A stretch of DNA of 64,000 bases from Paracoccus amoyensis. GTDB taxonomy: Bacteria > Pseudomonadota > Alphaproteobacteria > Rhodobacterales > Rhodobacteraceae. The stretch is taken from positions 1 through 64,000 of the forward strand of contig NZ_JACOQL010000004.1 in the NCBI RefSeq assembly GCF_014490725.1, read 5' to 3'. Every line of letters starts with the position of its first letter. Position 1 is the stretch's first letter. The notes under the pieces were generated by a model. The model made no database searches. It saw only the letters and a program-made list of their open reading frames with translations, and was not told where the DNA came from. Shown here piece after piece: positions 1 to 9,723 of the stretch. The translations under genes were made by a program, and so were the position numbers.

Positions 1-71
1 CTCTGAAACGATGAAAAAACGCCAATCACCAAACAGATCGGCGTCACGCGCAACACCAATGCGCAAACTGT

Positions 72-622
<551 letters not shown>

Positions 623-624
623 CG

Positions 625-1140
625 GCACGAAATAGCGCCGCTGGTCCGATGCCTCGAATTCCTGCTCGATCCGGCTCAGCCCCCGGATCGTCGGCGTCGA
701 GACCAGGAACACCTTTCGGCGATGCGCGAAGGTCGTGCTGCGGGCCTCGGCCAGCGTCACCGGATCGCATTCCTCGTCGGCCGAGGGGGGATAGGCGTCG
801 ATCTCGTCGAGAAACAGGTAACGCGCCGGCGTGGACCGCAGGCCTGTAGCCGAGTTCGCGCCGGTCAGGACCAGAATGCCGCCCGGGAATTCCTTGGACA
901 GCATCGAATTGCCCGCATCCCGCGACCGGGCCGGGCTGACCCGTTCACGAAGCGCCGGGCTGTCAGAGATCAGCGGATCGAGCCGCCCGCGCGAGGCGCG
1001 CTTGGCCATCTCCACCGTCGGGAGCACCGCCAGCATCGGACCGGGCGCATGGTGGATCACAAATCCGATCCAGTTGTTCCCGGCTTCAGTGGCGCCGACC
1101 TGCGCGGCCTTCATGAAGGAAATCCGCTGCGCCGGGTGGC
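625..1140 (-). pseudogene. Phage terminase large subunit (GpA-like), internal fragment
   Basis: About 170 codons of a GpA-type terminase ATPase. Visible are a Walker A-like region (KAAQVGATE), a Walker B-like YLFLDEIDAYP, and a VSTPTIRG motif, ending near RRYFVP. Terminases of this family are about 600-700 aa, so both ends are missing. The downstream end runs into a recombinase tail; the upstream end abuts an IS3 fragment near 1150. Phage debris. Confidence 0.75.
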
Positions 1141-1162
1141 TGTTGCCCTGCGCCGATCACTA

Positions 1163-1465
1163 CCGGGCTGTATTCACCACACCGACCGCGGCGCGCAATA
1201 CTGCGCCCATGGCTATCAGAAACTTCTGCACAAAAGTGCGCTCAAGGGATCGATGAGCGGCAAGGGCAATTGTTATGATAATTCGGCGGTCGAAAGCTTC
1301 TTCAAATCGCTGAAGGCCGAACTGGTCTGGGGGCGCGACTGGTACACCCGGGGTGACGTCGAGATTGCCCTCTTCGAATACATCAACGGCTTCTACAATC
1401 CGCGCCGAAAACACTCAGCCCTGGGCTGGAAATCACCCGTGGCTTTCGAACAGAAGGCCGCTTAA
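1163..1465 (+). pseudogene. IS3-family transposase OrfB, C-terminal fragment
   Basis: Contains the second half of the DDE catalytic core: HTDRGAQY (second D), NSAVESFFKSLKAEL (catalytic E), then the typical FYNPRRKHSALGWKSP ending. The N-terminal half and OrfA are absent. The stop is at 1463-1465. It lies between terminase debris and a catalase tail, so an IS3 element probably mediated the join. Confidence 0.8.
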
Positions 1466-1516
1466 CATGAGCACCCGACCGGAACAAAACCGGTGCAGGT
1501 CCAAAACTGGGTCGAG

Positions 1517-1958
1517 ACGCTCCAGGGCCGCACGGTGGGATTCCTGTTCGCCGAAGGTTCCGACAAGGCGGCGATCGACACCTTGTCCGAGGCGATCCGA
1601 GTGAAGGGCGGAACCCCCTTCACCCGGATCGCCCAAGGTTGGCGGCATCGAGGTTCAGGGCGACATGCTGACGGCGGACGGGCAGCTTGCCGGTTCGCCT
1701 TCGGTGCTGTTCGATGCGGTGGCGCTGATCCTTGTGCCCGAACAGGCCGAAAAGCTGGCCCGCGATGCGGCTGCGGTCGAGTTCGTCATGGACGCTTATG
1801 CCCATCTGAAGGCGATCGGTCATAACGATGGCGCAAAAGCCCTGCTGGATCGCGCAGGGGTGGAACCGGATGAGGGAACGGGTCCGCGGGAGAGCCTGCC
1901 GGAACTGACAACCCGGCGCTTTTGGGACCGAGAGGCGAAAATCCGCGACCTTGCCTGA
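1517..1958 (+). pseudogene. katE: Large-subunit catalase KatE (HPII), C-terminal domain remnant
   Basis: Encodes the DJ-1/PfpI-like C-terminal domain of a clade II catalase: LQGRTVGFLFAEGSDKA, then LTADGQLAGSPSVLFDAVAL and AYAHLKAIGHNDGAKALLDRAGV, ending IRDLA. The catalytic haem domain is missing, cut off by the IS3 fragment upstream. A frameshift near 1632-1636 separates the two halves. KatE is a common target of the general stress response, which fits its place beside EcfG-type genes, but this copy cannot make an active enzyme. Confidence 0.8.
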
Positions 1959-2071
1959 ACCTGTCTCGACAGCACGGCAGGACCTTTGACCGCTGCGCCT
2001 CTCGCCCTCTGGATCGTAGCGGATACCGCAGCGCGAGGAGTTCGGAGCCGGCCGTTCGGTTGGGGGGCGAC
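1959..2071. other. Non-coding spacer after katE remnant
   Basis: No supported gene. The stretch holds no clear hairpin. The only signal recognised before coxM is the EcfG-type promoter immediately downstream. Confidence 0.5.
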
Positions 2072-2096
2072 GGAACGGAATCCGCGGCGAGAGGTT
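2072..2096 (+). promoter_or_regulatory. Candidate EcfG-type promoter of the cytochrome oxidase operon
   Basis: GGAAC at 2072-2076, a 17-nt spacer, then GTT at 2094-2096, about 88 nt upstream of the coxM-like start. This matches the known EcfG consensus (GGAAC and a GTT-containing -10). The same spacing and a G before GTT recur at 7799, 11165, 11162(-) and 13699(-). Inference, not proof. Confidence 0.55.
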
Positions 2097-2184
2097 GTCC
2101 GAGTGGCGCAGGGCGCTCCACAGCCGACGGCAACCTCTGAAAGGAAGGCGCGTCTGGTCCCAGTTTAGAATTCCGGAGGGAGAA

Positions 2185-3189
2185 ATGCTCAGGAAGGCAA
2201 TCTCACCACGTTTCCTGCGATCCCCTGCCTGCCTGTTGTTGGTCCTGCCTCTGGCAGCCTGTGATGGACGACAATCGGTACTGAACGCCGCCGGGCAGGA
2301 CAGCCGGCAGCTGCTGTATCTGTTCATTGTGATGCTTGCGGGTGCGGTGGTGCTGTGGCTGGGTCTGAACGGGCTGTTTCTCTATGTCACCCGGCTGCGC
2401 CCTCAGGCGCTGAAGATCCACAATGTGAACTGGTTCCTGTTCGGCGCGGGCGTTCTGTTTCCGAGCGTCGTCATCGGCGCCCTGCTGGCATGGGGGCTGT
2501 CGATCATGCCCGCGCAACGCGCCGCAGGCGACGGGCTGCGCATTGCCGTACATGCAGAAGAATGGTGGTGGCGGGTCGAATACTGGCCGAAAGGCGCCAC
2601 CACGCCCATCGTTTCGGCCAATGAAATCCGCTTTCCCGCCGGCAGCAGATCCGAACTGCATCTGTCCGCCGACACCTATATCCATTCGCTGTGGATACCG
2701 GCGCTTGGCGGCAAGATGGACATGATTCCGGGCCGGACAACGGTGCTGACGCTGCATCCCGATCTGGAAGGCTTCTATCGCGGCCAATGCGCCGAGTTGT
2801 GCGGCGCCTCACATGCGCTGATGGCGTTCCAGGCGGTGGTCATGGCGCCGGACGATTTCGCCCGGTGGCTGAAGGATCAGGCCGCCTCCGCCCCGCCGCC
2901 CACGTCCCCCGCCGCGACACGCGGCGAAGCCCTGTTCCGCGACGAAGGCTGCGGCGCCTGCCACACGGTGCGGGGCACGGAATTCGTCGGTGCTGTCGGC
3001 CCCGATCTGACCCATTTCGCCTCGCGCGGGACGCTGGGGGCAGGAAACTGGCAGCCGACCGCCGAAAACCTGATGGCCTGGATCGCCCATGCCGACGATC
3101 TGAAGCCAGACGTCGCCATGCCCGCCTATGACTGGCTCGACCCCGATCAGCTGGCCGATCTGGCCGCCTATCTGAAGGGGCTGACATGA
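2185..3189 (+). CDS. Cytochrome c oxidase subunit II with fused C-terminal cytochrome c (CoxM-like)
   Basis: 334 aa. Start ATG at 2185 follows GGAGGGAGAA. It has a lipoprotein signal (LPLAAC, Cys26), two transmembrane helices at about 45-70 and 85-110, and a cupredoxin domain with CuA ligands in YIHSLWIP and GQCAELCGASHALM (Cys-x3-Cys-x3-His-x2-Met). A C-terminal mono-haem cytochrome c domain carries GCGACH. It accepts electrons from cytochrome c and passes them to subunit I. The stop overlaps the start of the next gene (ATGA). Organisation resembles the alternative CoxMNOP-type oxidases of alphaproteobacteria. The EcfG-like promoter suggests stress or stationary-phase expression. Confidence 0.9.
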   Translation: MLRKAISPRFLRSPACLLLVLPLAACDGRQSVLNAAGQDSRQLLYLFIVMLAGAVVLWLGLNGLFLYVTRLRPQALKIHNVNWFLFGAGVLFPSVVIGALLAWGLSIMPAQRAAGDGLRIAVHAEEWWWRVEYWPKGATTPIVSANEIRFPAGSRSELHLSADTYIHSLWIPALGGKMDMIPGRTTVLTLHPDLEGFYRGQCAELCGASHALMAFQAVVMAPDDFARWLKDQAASAPPPTSPAATRGEALFRDEGCGACHTVRGTEFVGAVGPDLTHFASRGTLGAGNWQPTAENLMAWIAHADDLKPDVAMPAYDWLDPDQLADLAAYLKGLT

Positions 3190-5732
3190 CCGGCCGCAGC
3201 CCACAGGGGCCTTTTCCGCCGACCGAGGAGATGCTGGCCCGGCCCGTCCCCACAGCCTTGCAGGTGGCGCAGGAGGAGGAGCTGCACGCGGCATGGCGGA
3301 CCAGGACCGGACTGCGCTATCTCATGTCGACGAACAATACCGTGATCGGCAAATGGTACGCGGCGACCTGCCTTGTCTTCATGCTGTTCTCGGGCGTGCT
3401 GGCGCTGCTGATGCGCATCCAGCTTGCCTTTCCGGGCATGAACTTCCTCGATGCGGATCGCTTCAACCAGTTCTTCACCATGCATGGCACCGGGATGATG
3501 TTCCTGTTCGCCGTGCCGCTGTTCGAAGCGATGGCAATTCTGCTGTTGCCGGCTTTTCTTGGCGCCCGCGACATGCCGTTTCCACGCCTTTCGGCCTTCG
3601 GCTACTGGTCCTTCCTGATCGGCGGGGTCTTCGTTCTCGGCTCGGTCCTGTTCGACGCCGCGCCGAGTTCGGGCTGGTTCATGTATCCGCCGCTGGCCAC
3701 CGAAGCCGAAGGCGCGGGTTCGGATATCTGGCTTCTGGGCCTGTCCTTCATCGAAGTCGCCTCGATCGCGGCGGCGGTCGAACTGATCGTCGGCGTGCTG
3801 AAATGTCGGCCGCCCGGCATGCGGGTCAACATGATGCCGCTTTACGCCTGGTATGTGCTGGTCGTGGGTGGGATGATCCTGTTCGCCTTTCCGCCGCTGA
3901 TCGCGGGCGATCTGCTGTTCGAGCTGGAACGCGCCCTCGACTGGCCCTTCTTCGATCCCGCGCGCGGCGGCGAGCCGCTGTTCTGGCAGCACCTGTTCTG
4001 GATCTTCGGCCATCCCGAGGTCTATATCGTCTTTCTGCCCTCGATCGCCATTGCCGCGATGATCGTGCCAACCGTCGCCCAGCGGCCGATCGTCGGCTAT
4101 TCATGGATCGTGCTGTCGGCGGTCGGGACCGGATTTCTCAGCTTCGGGTTGTGGGTGCATCACATGTTTACCACCGGGCTGCCGCTGATCTCGCTCGGCT
4201 TCTTCTCGGCCGCGTCCGAGGCGGTGGTGATCCCGACCGGCATCCAGATCTTCGTCTTCCTGGCGACGCTGGCGCTTGGCCGGGTCCGCATGAGCCTGCC
4301 GATGCTGTGGATCGCGGGGGCACTGGCGATCTTCACCGCCGGTGGATTGACCGGGGTGATGCTGGCCATCGCACCCTTCGACTGGCAGGTTCACGACACC
4401 TATTTCATCGTCGCGCATCTGCACTACACGCTGTTCGGGGGGATGATCCTGCCGGTCATGGCCGGCGTCTATTACTTCCATCCCTTCTTCGCCAAGCGGA
4501 TGCTGTCTGAACGCCTGGGAAAATGGGCGTTCTGGCTGATCTTTGGCGGCTTCAATCTGTGCTTCCTGCCGATGCATCTGACCGGTCTTCTGGGGATGCC
4601 GCGCCGGGTGTTCACCTATCCGGGCGACATCGGCTGGAACACGCTGAACCTGATCTCGACCATCGGCGCCTTTACCATCGCGGCGGGCTTCGCCATCTTC
4701 CTGTGGGATCTGGTCCGGCCCGGAAAACCCCATCTGACCAACCGCAACCCATGGAATGCGGGCACGCTGGAATGGACCGACCAGGTCCGTCACCGCGACT
4801 GGGGCGTGCGTTCGATCCCCTATGTCACCTCGCGCTATCCGCTTTGGGATCAGCCAAAGCTGGTCGCGCGGATGGATGCCGGCCGCTACTACCTGCCCGA
4901 TGCGCCCGAGAGGCTGCGCGAGACGATGGTGACCAGCGTCATCGACGCCAGGCCCACGCAGGTGCAGCGCGTTACCGGCGACAGCTGGATTCCGCTTCTG
5001 GCCGCGATCTTCACCGGCGGATGCTTCATCCTGCCGATCTTTCACCTTTATGCGCCGGCGGCGATGTCCGGCGTGATGGCGGTCGGCTGTATCCTTTACT
5101 GGCTGTGGACCGCCACCGCCCAGGTGCCGAAGGCCGAGATGAGAAAGGCCGGGCTGGGTCTGAAACTGCCCCTCTATGCCTCCGGCCCCGAGGCGGTCGG
5201 CTGGTGGGCGATGTGGATCACCATGCTGGCCGATTCCACCGCCTTCGCCTCGCTTGTCTTCGGCTTTTTCTTCTACTGGACCGCGCGGGCGGATTTCATT
5301 CCCGGTGACGCGACCCACGCCGATGCGGGGCTGGTCGCGCTCTGTGCCGCCGGGATCCTGCTGTCATGGGGACTGACCTATGGGGCCCGCCACCTGAACC
5401 GCAGCGCTCACGCGACTGCGGCACGATCTGCCCTGATCGCCGCCCCGACGCTGGCGCTTGGCGCGGGCACGGCGCTGGTGCTTTCGGTGCTGGAACTGTC
5501 GCCCACGAGCCATGTCTATCCCGCGATCATCTGCGCCCTGGTGATCTGGACCGGCGCGCATATCGCCCTTGGCATACTGATGCAGTTTTACTGTCTGGCC
5601 GGAACCATCTTCGGCAAGATCGATCCGAACCATGACACCGATCTGTGGAACGTGACGCTCTACTGGCATTTCCTGCTGATGACCGTGGCGGTGACAGCCG
5701 CCGTCATCGGCCTTGCACCGAGGTTGCTGTGA
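3186..5732 (+). CDS. Cytochrome c oxidase subunit I fused to subunit III
   Basis: 848 aa, much longer than an ordinary subunit I (about 540 aa). Residues 1 to about 570 are the haem-copper oxidase core: haem ligand in MHGTGMMF, CuB/tyrosine motif GHPEVYI (E and Y present, as in A1-type enzymes), the HH pair in VHHMFTTG, and the HLHYT haem ligands. After a hydrophilic linker, residues about 590-848 form a further multi-helix part resembling subunit III. Reduces O2 to water and pumps protons in the inner membrane. Translationally coupled on both sides (ATGA with coxM; TGATGG into the next gene). Confidence 0.9.
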   Translation: MTGRSPQGPFPPTEEMLARPVPTALQVAQEEELHAAWRTRTGLRYLMSTNNTVIGKWYAATCLVFMLFSGVLALLMRIQLAFPGMNFLDADRFNQFFTMHGTGMMFLFAVPLFEAMAILLLPAFLGARDMPFPRLSAFGYWSFLIGGVFVLGSVLFDAAPSSGWFMYPPLATEAEGAGSDIWLLGLSFIEVASIAAAVELIVGVLKCRPPGMRVNMMPLYAWYVLVVGGMILFAFPPLIAGDLLFELERALDWPFFDPARGGEPLFWQHLFWIFGHPEVYIVFLPSIAIAAMIVPTVAQRPIVGYSWIVLSAVGTGFLSFGLWVHHMFTTGLPLISLGFFSAASEAVVIPTGIQIFVFLATLALGRVRMSLPMLWIAGALAIFTAGGLTGVMLAIAPFDWQVHDTYFIVAHLHYTLFGGMILPVMAGVYYFHPFFAKRMLSERLGKWAFWLIFGGFNLCFLPMHLTGLLGMPRRVFTYPGDIGWNTLNLISTIGAFTIAAGFAIFLWDLVRPGKPHLTNRNPWNAGTLEWTDQVRHRDWGVRSIPYVTSRYPLWDQPKLVARMDAGRYYLPDAPERLRETMVTSVIDARPTQVQRVTGDSWIPLLAAIFTGGCFILPIFHLYAPAAMSGVMAVGCILYWLWTATAQVPKAEMRKAGLGLKLPLYASGPEAVGWWAMWITMLADSTAFASLVFGFFFYWTARADFIPGDATHADAGLVALCAAGILLSWGLTYGARHLNRSAHATAARSALIAAPTLALGAGTALVLSVLELSPTSHVYPAIICALVIWTGAHIALGILMQFYCLAGTIFGKIDPNHDTDLWNVTLYWHFLLMTVAVTAAVIGLAPRLL

Positions 5733-6142
5733 TGGCCCAAAGATCGCTGCCCCCGACCGATCGCGAAGACGAGGACGAGTTGCGCGACGAAAGCCTCAGC
5801 CTGTGGCGGATCGCCTTTTCGCCGATCATCTGGGCGGCTCACTTCCTGCTCTGCTATGCCGGGGCGGCGATCTGGTGCGCCAGGGTCGGGCCGACGCAGG
5901 GGACCGCCTTCCTGCGACTGTCGGTCCTTGCCTTGACGCTGATCGCGCTCGGGCTGATCGGTTGGGTCGGGTGGAGGGCGCTGCAACAATGGAGGCCGGA
6001 GGCGTCGACCGCCGACCGGCTTCATCATCCCGAGAACCGTCATCATTTCCTGGGTCATGCGGCGGTGCTGCTGTCCCTCATTTCGGTCGTCGGCGTGATC
6101 TATGTCGCATTGCCGGCGCTGTTCATCGGGACATGCCAATGA
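5732..6142 (+). CDS. Small membrane protein of the oxidase operon
   Basis: 136 aa. Its ATG overlaps the stop of the subunit I/III gene by one base. An acidic, hydrophilic N-terminus (TDREDEDELRDE) is followed by three predicted membrane helices at about 30-50, 58-80 and 108-132. No catalytic motif or known family was recognised. Position between subunits I/III and CtaG suggests an accessory or assembly role, for example a subunit IV-like protein. That is inference from context. Confidence 0.75.
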   Translation: MAQRSLPPTDREDEDELRDESLSLWRIAFSPIIWAAHFLLCYAGAAIWCARVGPTQGTAFLRLSVLALTLIALGLIGWVGWRALQQWRPEASTADRLHHPENRHHFLGHAAVLLSLISVVGVIYVALPALFIGTCQ

Positions 6143-6738
6143 GCGGTCGCGGGCTTCTTGCCGCATCGGGCCTGTCGCTGCTGGCGGCGATCTGGCTGCT
6201 GCCGCTGGACATTCTGCTGCCGCGCTTTCCACTGCACATGCTGCGCCATATGGGGCTGGTCGCTGTGTCTGCGCCGCTGCTGGTGCTGGGCTTTCCGCGG
6301 CTTGGCCGCAAGCTGGCGATCCCGCCGCTGATCGCGGTGCTGCTGGAATTCCTGCTGGTCTGGGCGTGGCACCTTCCGGCGGCGCATGGTCTGGCTTACC
6401 GGCTGCCGGGCGCCTTCGCGCTTGAACAGGGGGGGTTCCTGCTGGTCGGGCTGCTGGTCTGGGCCGGATGCCTGCGCGGCGTGGTGACGGGCGACAGGGG
6501 ACAGGCGCTGATCGGCGCGACCGGCCTGCTGCTGACCTCGATGCATATGACGCTGCTCGGAGCGATCCTGACGCTGGCGCCGCGCGATCTTTACGCCGGC
6601 TTCTGCGGCACCGCACCGGATCTATCCGCGCAGACCGTGGGCGGGATGCTGATGCTGGCGATTGGGACGCCGATCTATCTGGTCGCCGGGGTGGCGCTGG
6701 CAGCCATTGCCCTGAAACCGCACGAGGCCTCCGCATGA
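6139..6738 (+). CDS. Caa3-type oxidase assembly factor, CtaG family (membrane)
   Basis: 199 aa if started at ATG 6139 (an in-frame ATG at 6133 is also possible). It has several membrane helices and the family-typical PLHMLRHMGLVAVSAPLLVLG near the N-terminus and LTSMHMTLLGAILTLA later. The caa3_CtaG family is linked to assembly of caa3-type oxidases. It is in the oxidase operon with 4-nt overlaps on both sides. Confidence 0.8.
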   Translation: MSGRGLLAASGLSLLAAIWLLPLDILLPRFPLHMLRHMGLVAVSAPLLVLGFPRLGRKLAIPPLIAVLLEFLLVWAWHLPAAHGLAYRLPGAFALEQGGFLLVGLLVWAGCLRGVVTGDRGQALIGATGLLLTSMHMTLLGAILTLAPRDLYAGFCGTAPDLSAQTVGGMLMLAIGTPIYLVAGVALAAIALKPHEASA

Positions 6739-7748
6739 CCCGGCTGCGGATAGTCCTGCTGACCCTCGCCGCGGCAGCGGCACTGGCCGGAACCGCCGGA
6801 CTGGCGACGGTCTTTCTGGGTCTTTTCAATACCTCGGCGCGGGACGGGCATTGGTCGGCCACCGCATGGGCAATGCATGAGACCTTTGAGAACGGCGTCG
6901 CCCGGCGTGCACCGCCGGCCGCGTCGGTGCCGCCGGGCCTTGTCGATCCGGCGCTGATTGAACTGGGCGCGCGCCATTACGACAGCGCCTGCCGGATGTG
7001 CCATGGCACGCCGGGCCGCAGCGCCGATGCGACCATCGCCGCAATGGAGCCAGCCCCGCCGCAGATCAGCACCGCCGTCCGCGCATGGCAACCACAGGAG
7101 ATGCACTGGATCGTCGACGAAGGCGTGAAGATGACCGGGATGCCCGCGTGGCCGGCGGAGGGTCGTGGCGATGAGGTCTGGGCGGTCGTGGCCTTCCTGA
7201 ATGCCGTCAAAGCCGGCATGGACGGGCAGGAATATGACCGCATCACCGCCCCCGCCGCCGAGGGCTATTGCGCCGGATGCCACGGCGCGACCGGCACGCC
7301 GCTGGCGCCCCGGCTGAACATCCTGACGCCCGCTTATATCGCCGAGGCGCTGGCCGCCTATCGGTCCGGCACGCGGCCGAGCGGTTTCATGGCCCATGCC
7401 GTCACCCGCGTCCCGCCCGAGGCCGAGGCGCGACTGGCCGAGGCGCTGTCCACGCTGTCCCCGCCGCCGCAGCTGCGGGTCGCGGGCGACCCCGCCCCAG
7501 GCGAAGCCTTGGCCCGCCGGGGCAGCCGCGATATTCCGGCCTGTCTGAGCTGCCACGGTTCGCGAAATACCAATCCGTTGATACCGCGGCTTTCGGGTCA
7601 GAACGAGGCCTATCTGGCGGCTCAGTTGAAATTGTGGCGCGACGGGCAGCGCGACGGCTCGGACCGGGCGGTGCTGATGTGGCAGGCCGCGCGCGACCTC
7701 AGCGATCAGGACATTGCCGATCTGGCCCGCTATTTCGCCGCCCAATGA
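6735..7748 (+). CDS. Tri-haem c-type cytochrome
   Basis: 337 aa with an N-terminal membrane or signal segment (residues 5-33). Three haem-binding CxxCH motifs occur: CRMCH (Cys86-His90), CAGCH (Cys179-His183) and CLSCH (Cys270-His274). They lie in successive cytochrome c domains, so the protein is probably an electron donor or shuttle for the oxidase. The start was chosen at 6735, where ATG overlaps the ctaG stop (ATGA), rather than the much longer open frame upstream. Last gene of the operon. Confidence 0.85.
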   Translation: MTRLRIVLLTLAAAAALAGTAGLATVFLGLFNTSARDGHWSATAWAMHETFENGVARRAPPAASVPPGLVDPALIELGARHYDSACRMCHGTPGRSADATIAAMEPAPPQISTAVRAWQPQEMHWIVDEGVKMTGMPAWPAEGRGDEVWAVVAFLNAVKAGMDGQEYDRITAPAAEGYCAGCHGATGTPLAPRLNILTPAYIAEALAAYRSGTRPSGFMAHAVTRVPPEAEARLAEALSTLSPPPQLRVAGDPAPGEALARRGSRDIPACLSCHGSRNTNPLIPRLSGQNEAYLAAQLKLWRDGQRDGSDRAVLMWQAARDLSDQDIADLARYFAAQ

Positions 7749-7798
7749 CGGCCCCGTGCGGCGCAGATCACCCGCGTCCGCCAAGCGGCGGGAAGGCT

Positions 7799-7823
7799 GG
7801 AACAAAACCGCGCGACGCCGGTT
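7799..7823 (+). promoter_or_regulatory. Candidate EcfG-type promoter
   Basis: GGAAC at 7799-7803, 17-nt spacer, GTT at 7821-7823. It lies about 105 nt before the start of the membrane protein gene at 7927. It matches the other four GGAAC-N17-GTT sites in the region. Confidence 0.55.
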
Positions 7824-7926
7824 TCTAGACTGCACCGGAGAGAAAGGCTCCGATGACAGTTCACGCCCGACCGCAAGAGCCTCGCCAGATGAGGACATGC
7901 TAACCATCGTCACAGAGGATACCGTC

Positions 7927-9072
7927 ATGGTTGAAACCAGAGATATCATAGAGCCGCCTCGCAGGATCATGGACTGGCCCGCCATTTTTGCCGGCGCGGT
8001 CATCGCCGCAGGAGTCAGCGTGGTGCTGACCGGCTTCACCACCGCCTTGGGCCTTGGCGCGATGTCGGCCGAACCGGGGCGCGGCATCGGCGGCTTTACC
8101 GGCGCTCTGGTGGCGCTGTTCGCCTTTCTCGGCATGCTGCTGTCCTATGCGCTTGGCGGCTATATCGCGGGGCGGATGCGCACGCCGGTGCCGGGGATCG
8201 GTGCGGACGAGGTGGCTGCGCGCGACGGCACACATGGCCTGACCGTCTGGGCAGTCGGCACGCTGCTGGCAACTTTCTTCGCCCTCAGCCTCGCCGCAGG
8301 CGGCCTGCGGACCGTCGGCAATACCGCCGCCGCCGTTGCCGAGGCGGGCGGTGCCGCAGTCGGCGGCGCGTTGCAGGGCACCGGCCAGGTCGTCGGGGGC
8401 GTCGTCAGCGGCGTAGGACAGGTCGCCGGGGGCGCGATCAGCGGGGCCGGTCAGGCCGTGGGTGGCCTTTCGCAGGGCGCGGGTGAGGCAGCGGGCACGA
8501 ATGGGTTTCAGGACATGCTGCCGCCCGGCCTGCAATCGAACCCGATCGACTATCTGACCGACCAGCTTCTGCGCCCGCAGCAGCAGACCACGCCCACCAC
8601 CTTCTCCGATGAGGCAATCCGCCGCGAAGTCGGTAATATCATCGGCAATATCGTCCGCACGGGCGAGCTGTCCGATGCCGACCGGACCTATCTCGTGCAG
8701 GCACTGGCAGCCCGGACCCAGCTATCCGAACAGGAGATCAATCAGCGCATCGACCAGTCGGTCCAATCGATCACCGCTATCCGCGAAGAAGCACAGCAGC
8801 GCCTTGACGAGGCCCGTGCGCAGGCCGAGGACCTGGCCCAGCAGGCCCGCGCCGAAGCCGAACGACTGCAGACCGAGGCGCAGGCGCAGCTGGACGAGGC
8901 CCGGCAGGCGGCGATAGATGCTGCGGAAAGCGCCCGTAAGGCAGCGGTCTGGTCCGCTCTGTTGCTGGCAGTCTCCTCGATCATCTCTGCCCTGGTGGCC
9001 TTCGCCGCCGCCATCAAGGGTGGCCAGGACCGCGACCACGGTCGTTTCTGGCTGCGCCGGTCGCAGGCCTGA
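7927..9072 (+). CDS. Membrane protein with Gly-rich and coiled-coil segments, unknown function
   Basis: 381 aa from ATG 7927, preceded by AGAGGAT; ATG 7897 in the same frame is an alternative. Two or three N-terminal helices, MDWPAIFAGAVIAAG and a helix ending in SYALGGYIAGR, resemble the YrzE/TIGR04086-like type. Next comes a glycine/alanine/valine-rich stretch with a repeating GxGQVxGGxxSG pattern (about residues 140-185). A long Glu/Gln/Ala/Arg-rich coiled coil (about 280-345) and a C-terminal helix follow. The EcfG-like promoter suggests a role in the stress envelope. No enzymatic motif was seen. Confidence 0.8.
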   Translation: MVETRDIIEPPRRIMDWPAIFAGAVIAAGVSVVLTGFTTALGLGAMSAEPGRGIGGFTGALVALFAFLGMLLSYALGGYIAGRMRTPVPGIGADEVAARDGTHGLTVWAVGTLLATFFALSLAAGGLRTVGNTAAAVAEAGGAAVGGALQGTGQVVGGVVSGVGQVAGGAISGAGQAVGGLSQGAGEAAGTNGFQDMLPPGLQSNPIDYLTDQLLRPQQQTTPTTFSDEAIRREVGNIIGNIVRTGELSDADRTYLVQALAARTQLSEQEINQRIDQSVQSITAIREEAQQRLDEARAQAEDLAQQARAEAERLQTEAQAQLDEARQAAIDAAESARKAAVWSALLLAVSSIISALVAFAAAIKGGQDRDHGRFWLRRSQA

Positions 9073-9177
9073 TGCGATCCCCAGCTGTCTCCCCGGCCTT
9101 CCGACACGGCACAGGCGGCAGGGGGGATTGCCGTCCCGCAGCTTCCCCGGCCGCGGGAACGTCGCAGCAAAGGAACG

Positions 9178-9203
9178 GAGGCCCCGCCATGGCGCGGGGC
9201 CTC
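9178..9203 (+). terminator. Strong hairpin, probable terminator
   Basis: Ten-base stem GAGGCCCCGC (9178-9187) pairs with GCGGGGCCTC (9194-9203), with a 6-nt loop. No T tract follows, so it may act as a Rho-assisted or 3'-end stabilising hairpin. It lies 106 nt after the preceding gene. Confidence 0.5.
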
Positions 9204-9717
9204 GCAACGACAACCCCGCCAGACCAGTCGCCAGTTGCCCCACGCTCGCCTGGATGACGAAACCGACGCCCCTGTAATGCCGGGTGTGATCACCGGTCCG
9301 GTAGATGAACTCACGCCCGATCCCGCCCGGGAACCGGCGCCGGCAGGTCAGTCGTCCGGCTGATGCGGATTTCGCGCCGGTTGGCAGCCGGAAGGTGATA
9401 CCAGAGATCATTCGACCGATGCCTTCGCGCAGCTGCTGCGTTCTTTCGGAAACGTGCCGTTGGTGGTGTCAAAGGCAGGGATGGAAAGGGGGTCCGCCCC
9501 CCCCCTTCTGTTTCGCAAACCCGCCCCAGCAGCGGCGATCCCGGTAGGGCTGGGTGTCTGTGCCATCGGGTAGGACGCCTTTGCCGATTTCGCTGGCCGC
9601 AAGACGCAACGGCATGTGTGACATGAGAGTGCTATACTCACGAAAGAATGTAGTCAGGATATTCGCTTGGCGACAATATTCGGCTAATATATGTGAATAT
9701 TCCGTCTTTGAATTGAG
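9204..9717. other. Long intergenic region before nepR
   Basis: About 500 bp with no supported gene. It contains a C9-type run near 9500, then an AT-rich patch around 9640-9715 with an inverted pair AATATTC (9675-9681) and GAATATT (9695-9701). The AT-rich dyad directly upstream of nepR may be a regulatory region. I did not find a GGAAC-N17-GTT site in it. Confidence 0.4.
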
Positions 9718-9723
9718 GTGCGG

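Noticed and set aside
722..1160. Extended upstream part of the plus-strand ORF that contains the IS3 tail
   Set aside because: Homology to transposases starts only at about 1163; the earlier part is antisense to the terminase fragment.
4101..5318. 405-codon open frame on the minus strand
   Set aside because: Shadow of the subunit I/III gene; no domain.
9350..9376. EcfG promoter upstream of nepR (GGAAC near 9350)
   Set aside because: At the required spacing the sequence reads TCG, not GTT, and it is more than 350 nt from nepR.
9489..9512. Homopolymer G/C run as a phase-variable switch
   Set aside because: It is in non-coding DNA and not near a start codon or promoter I can recognise.
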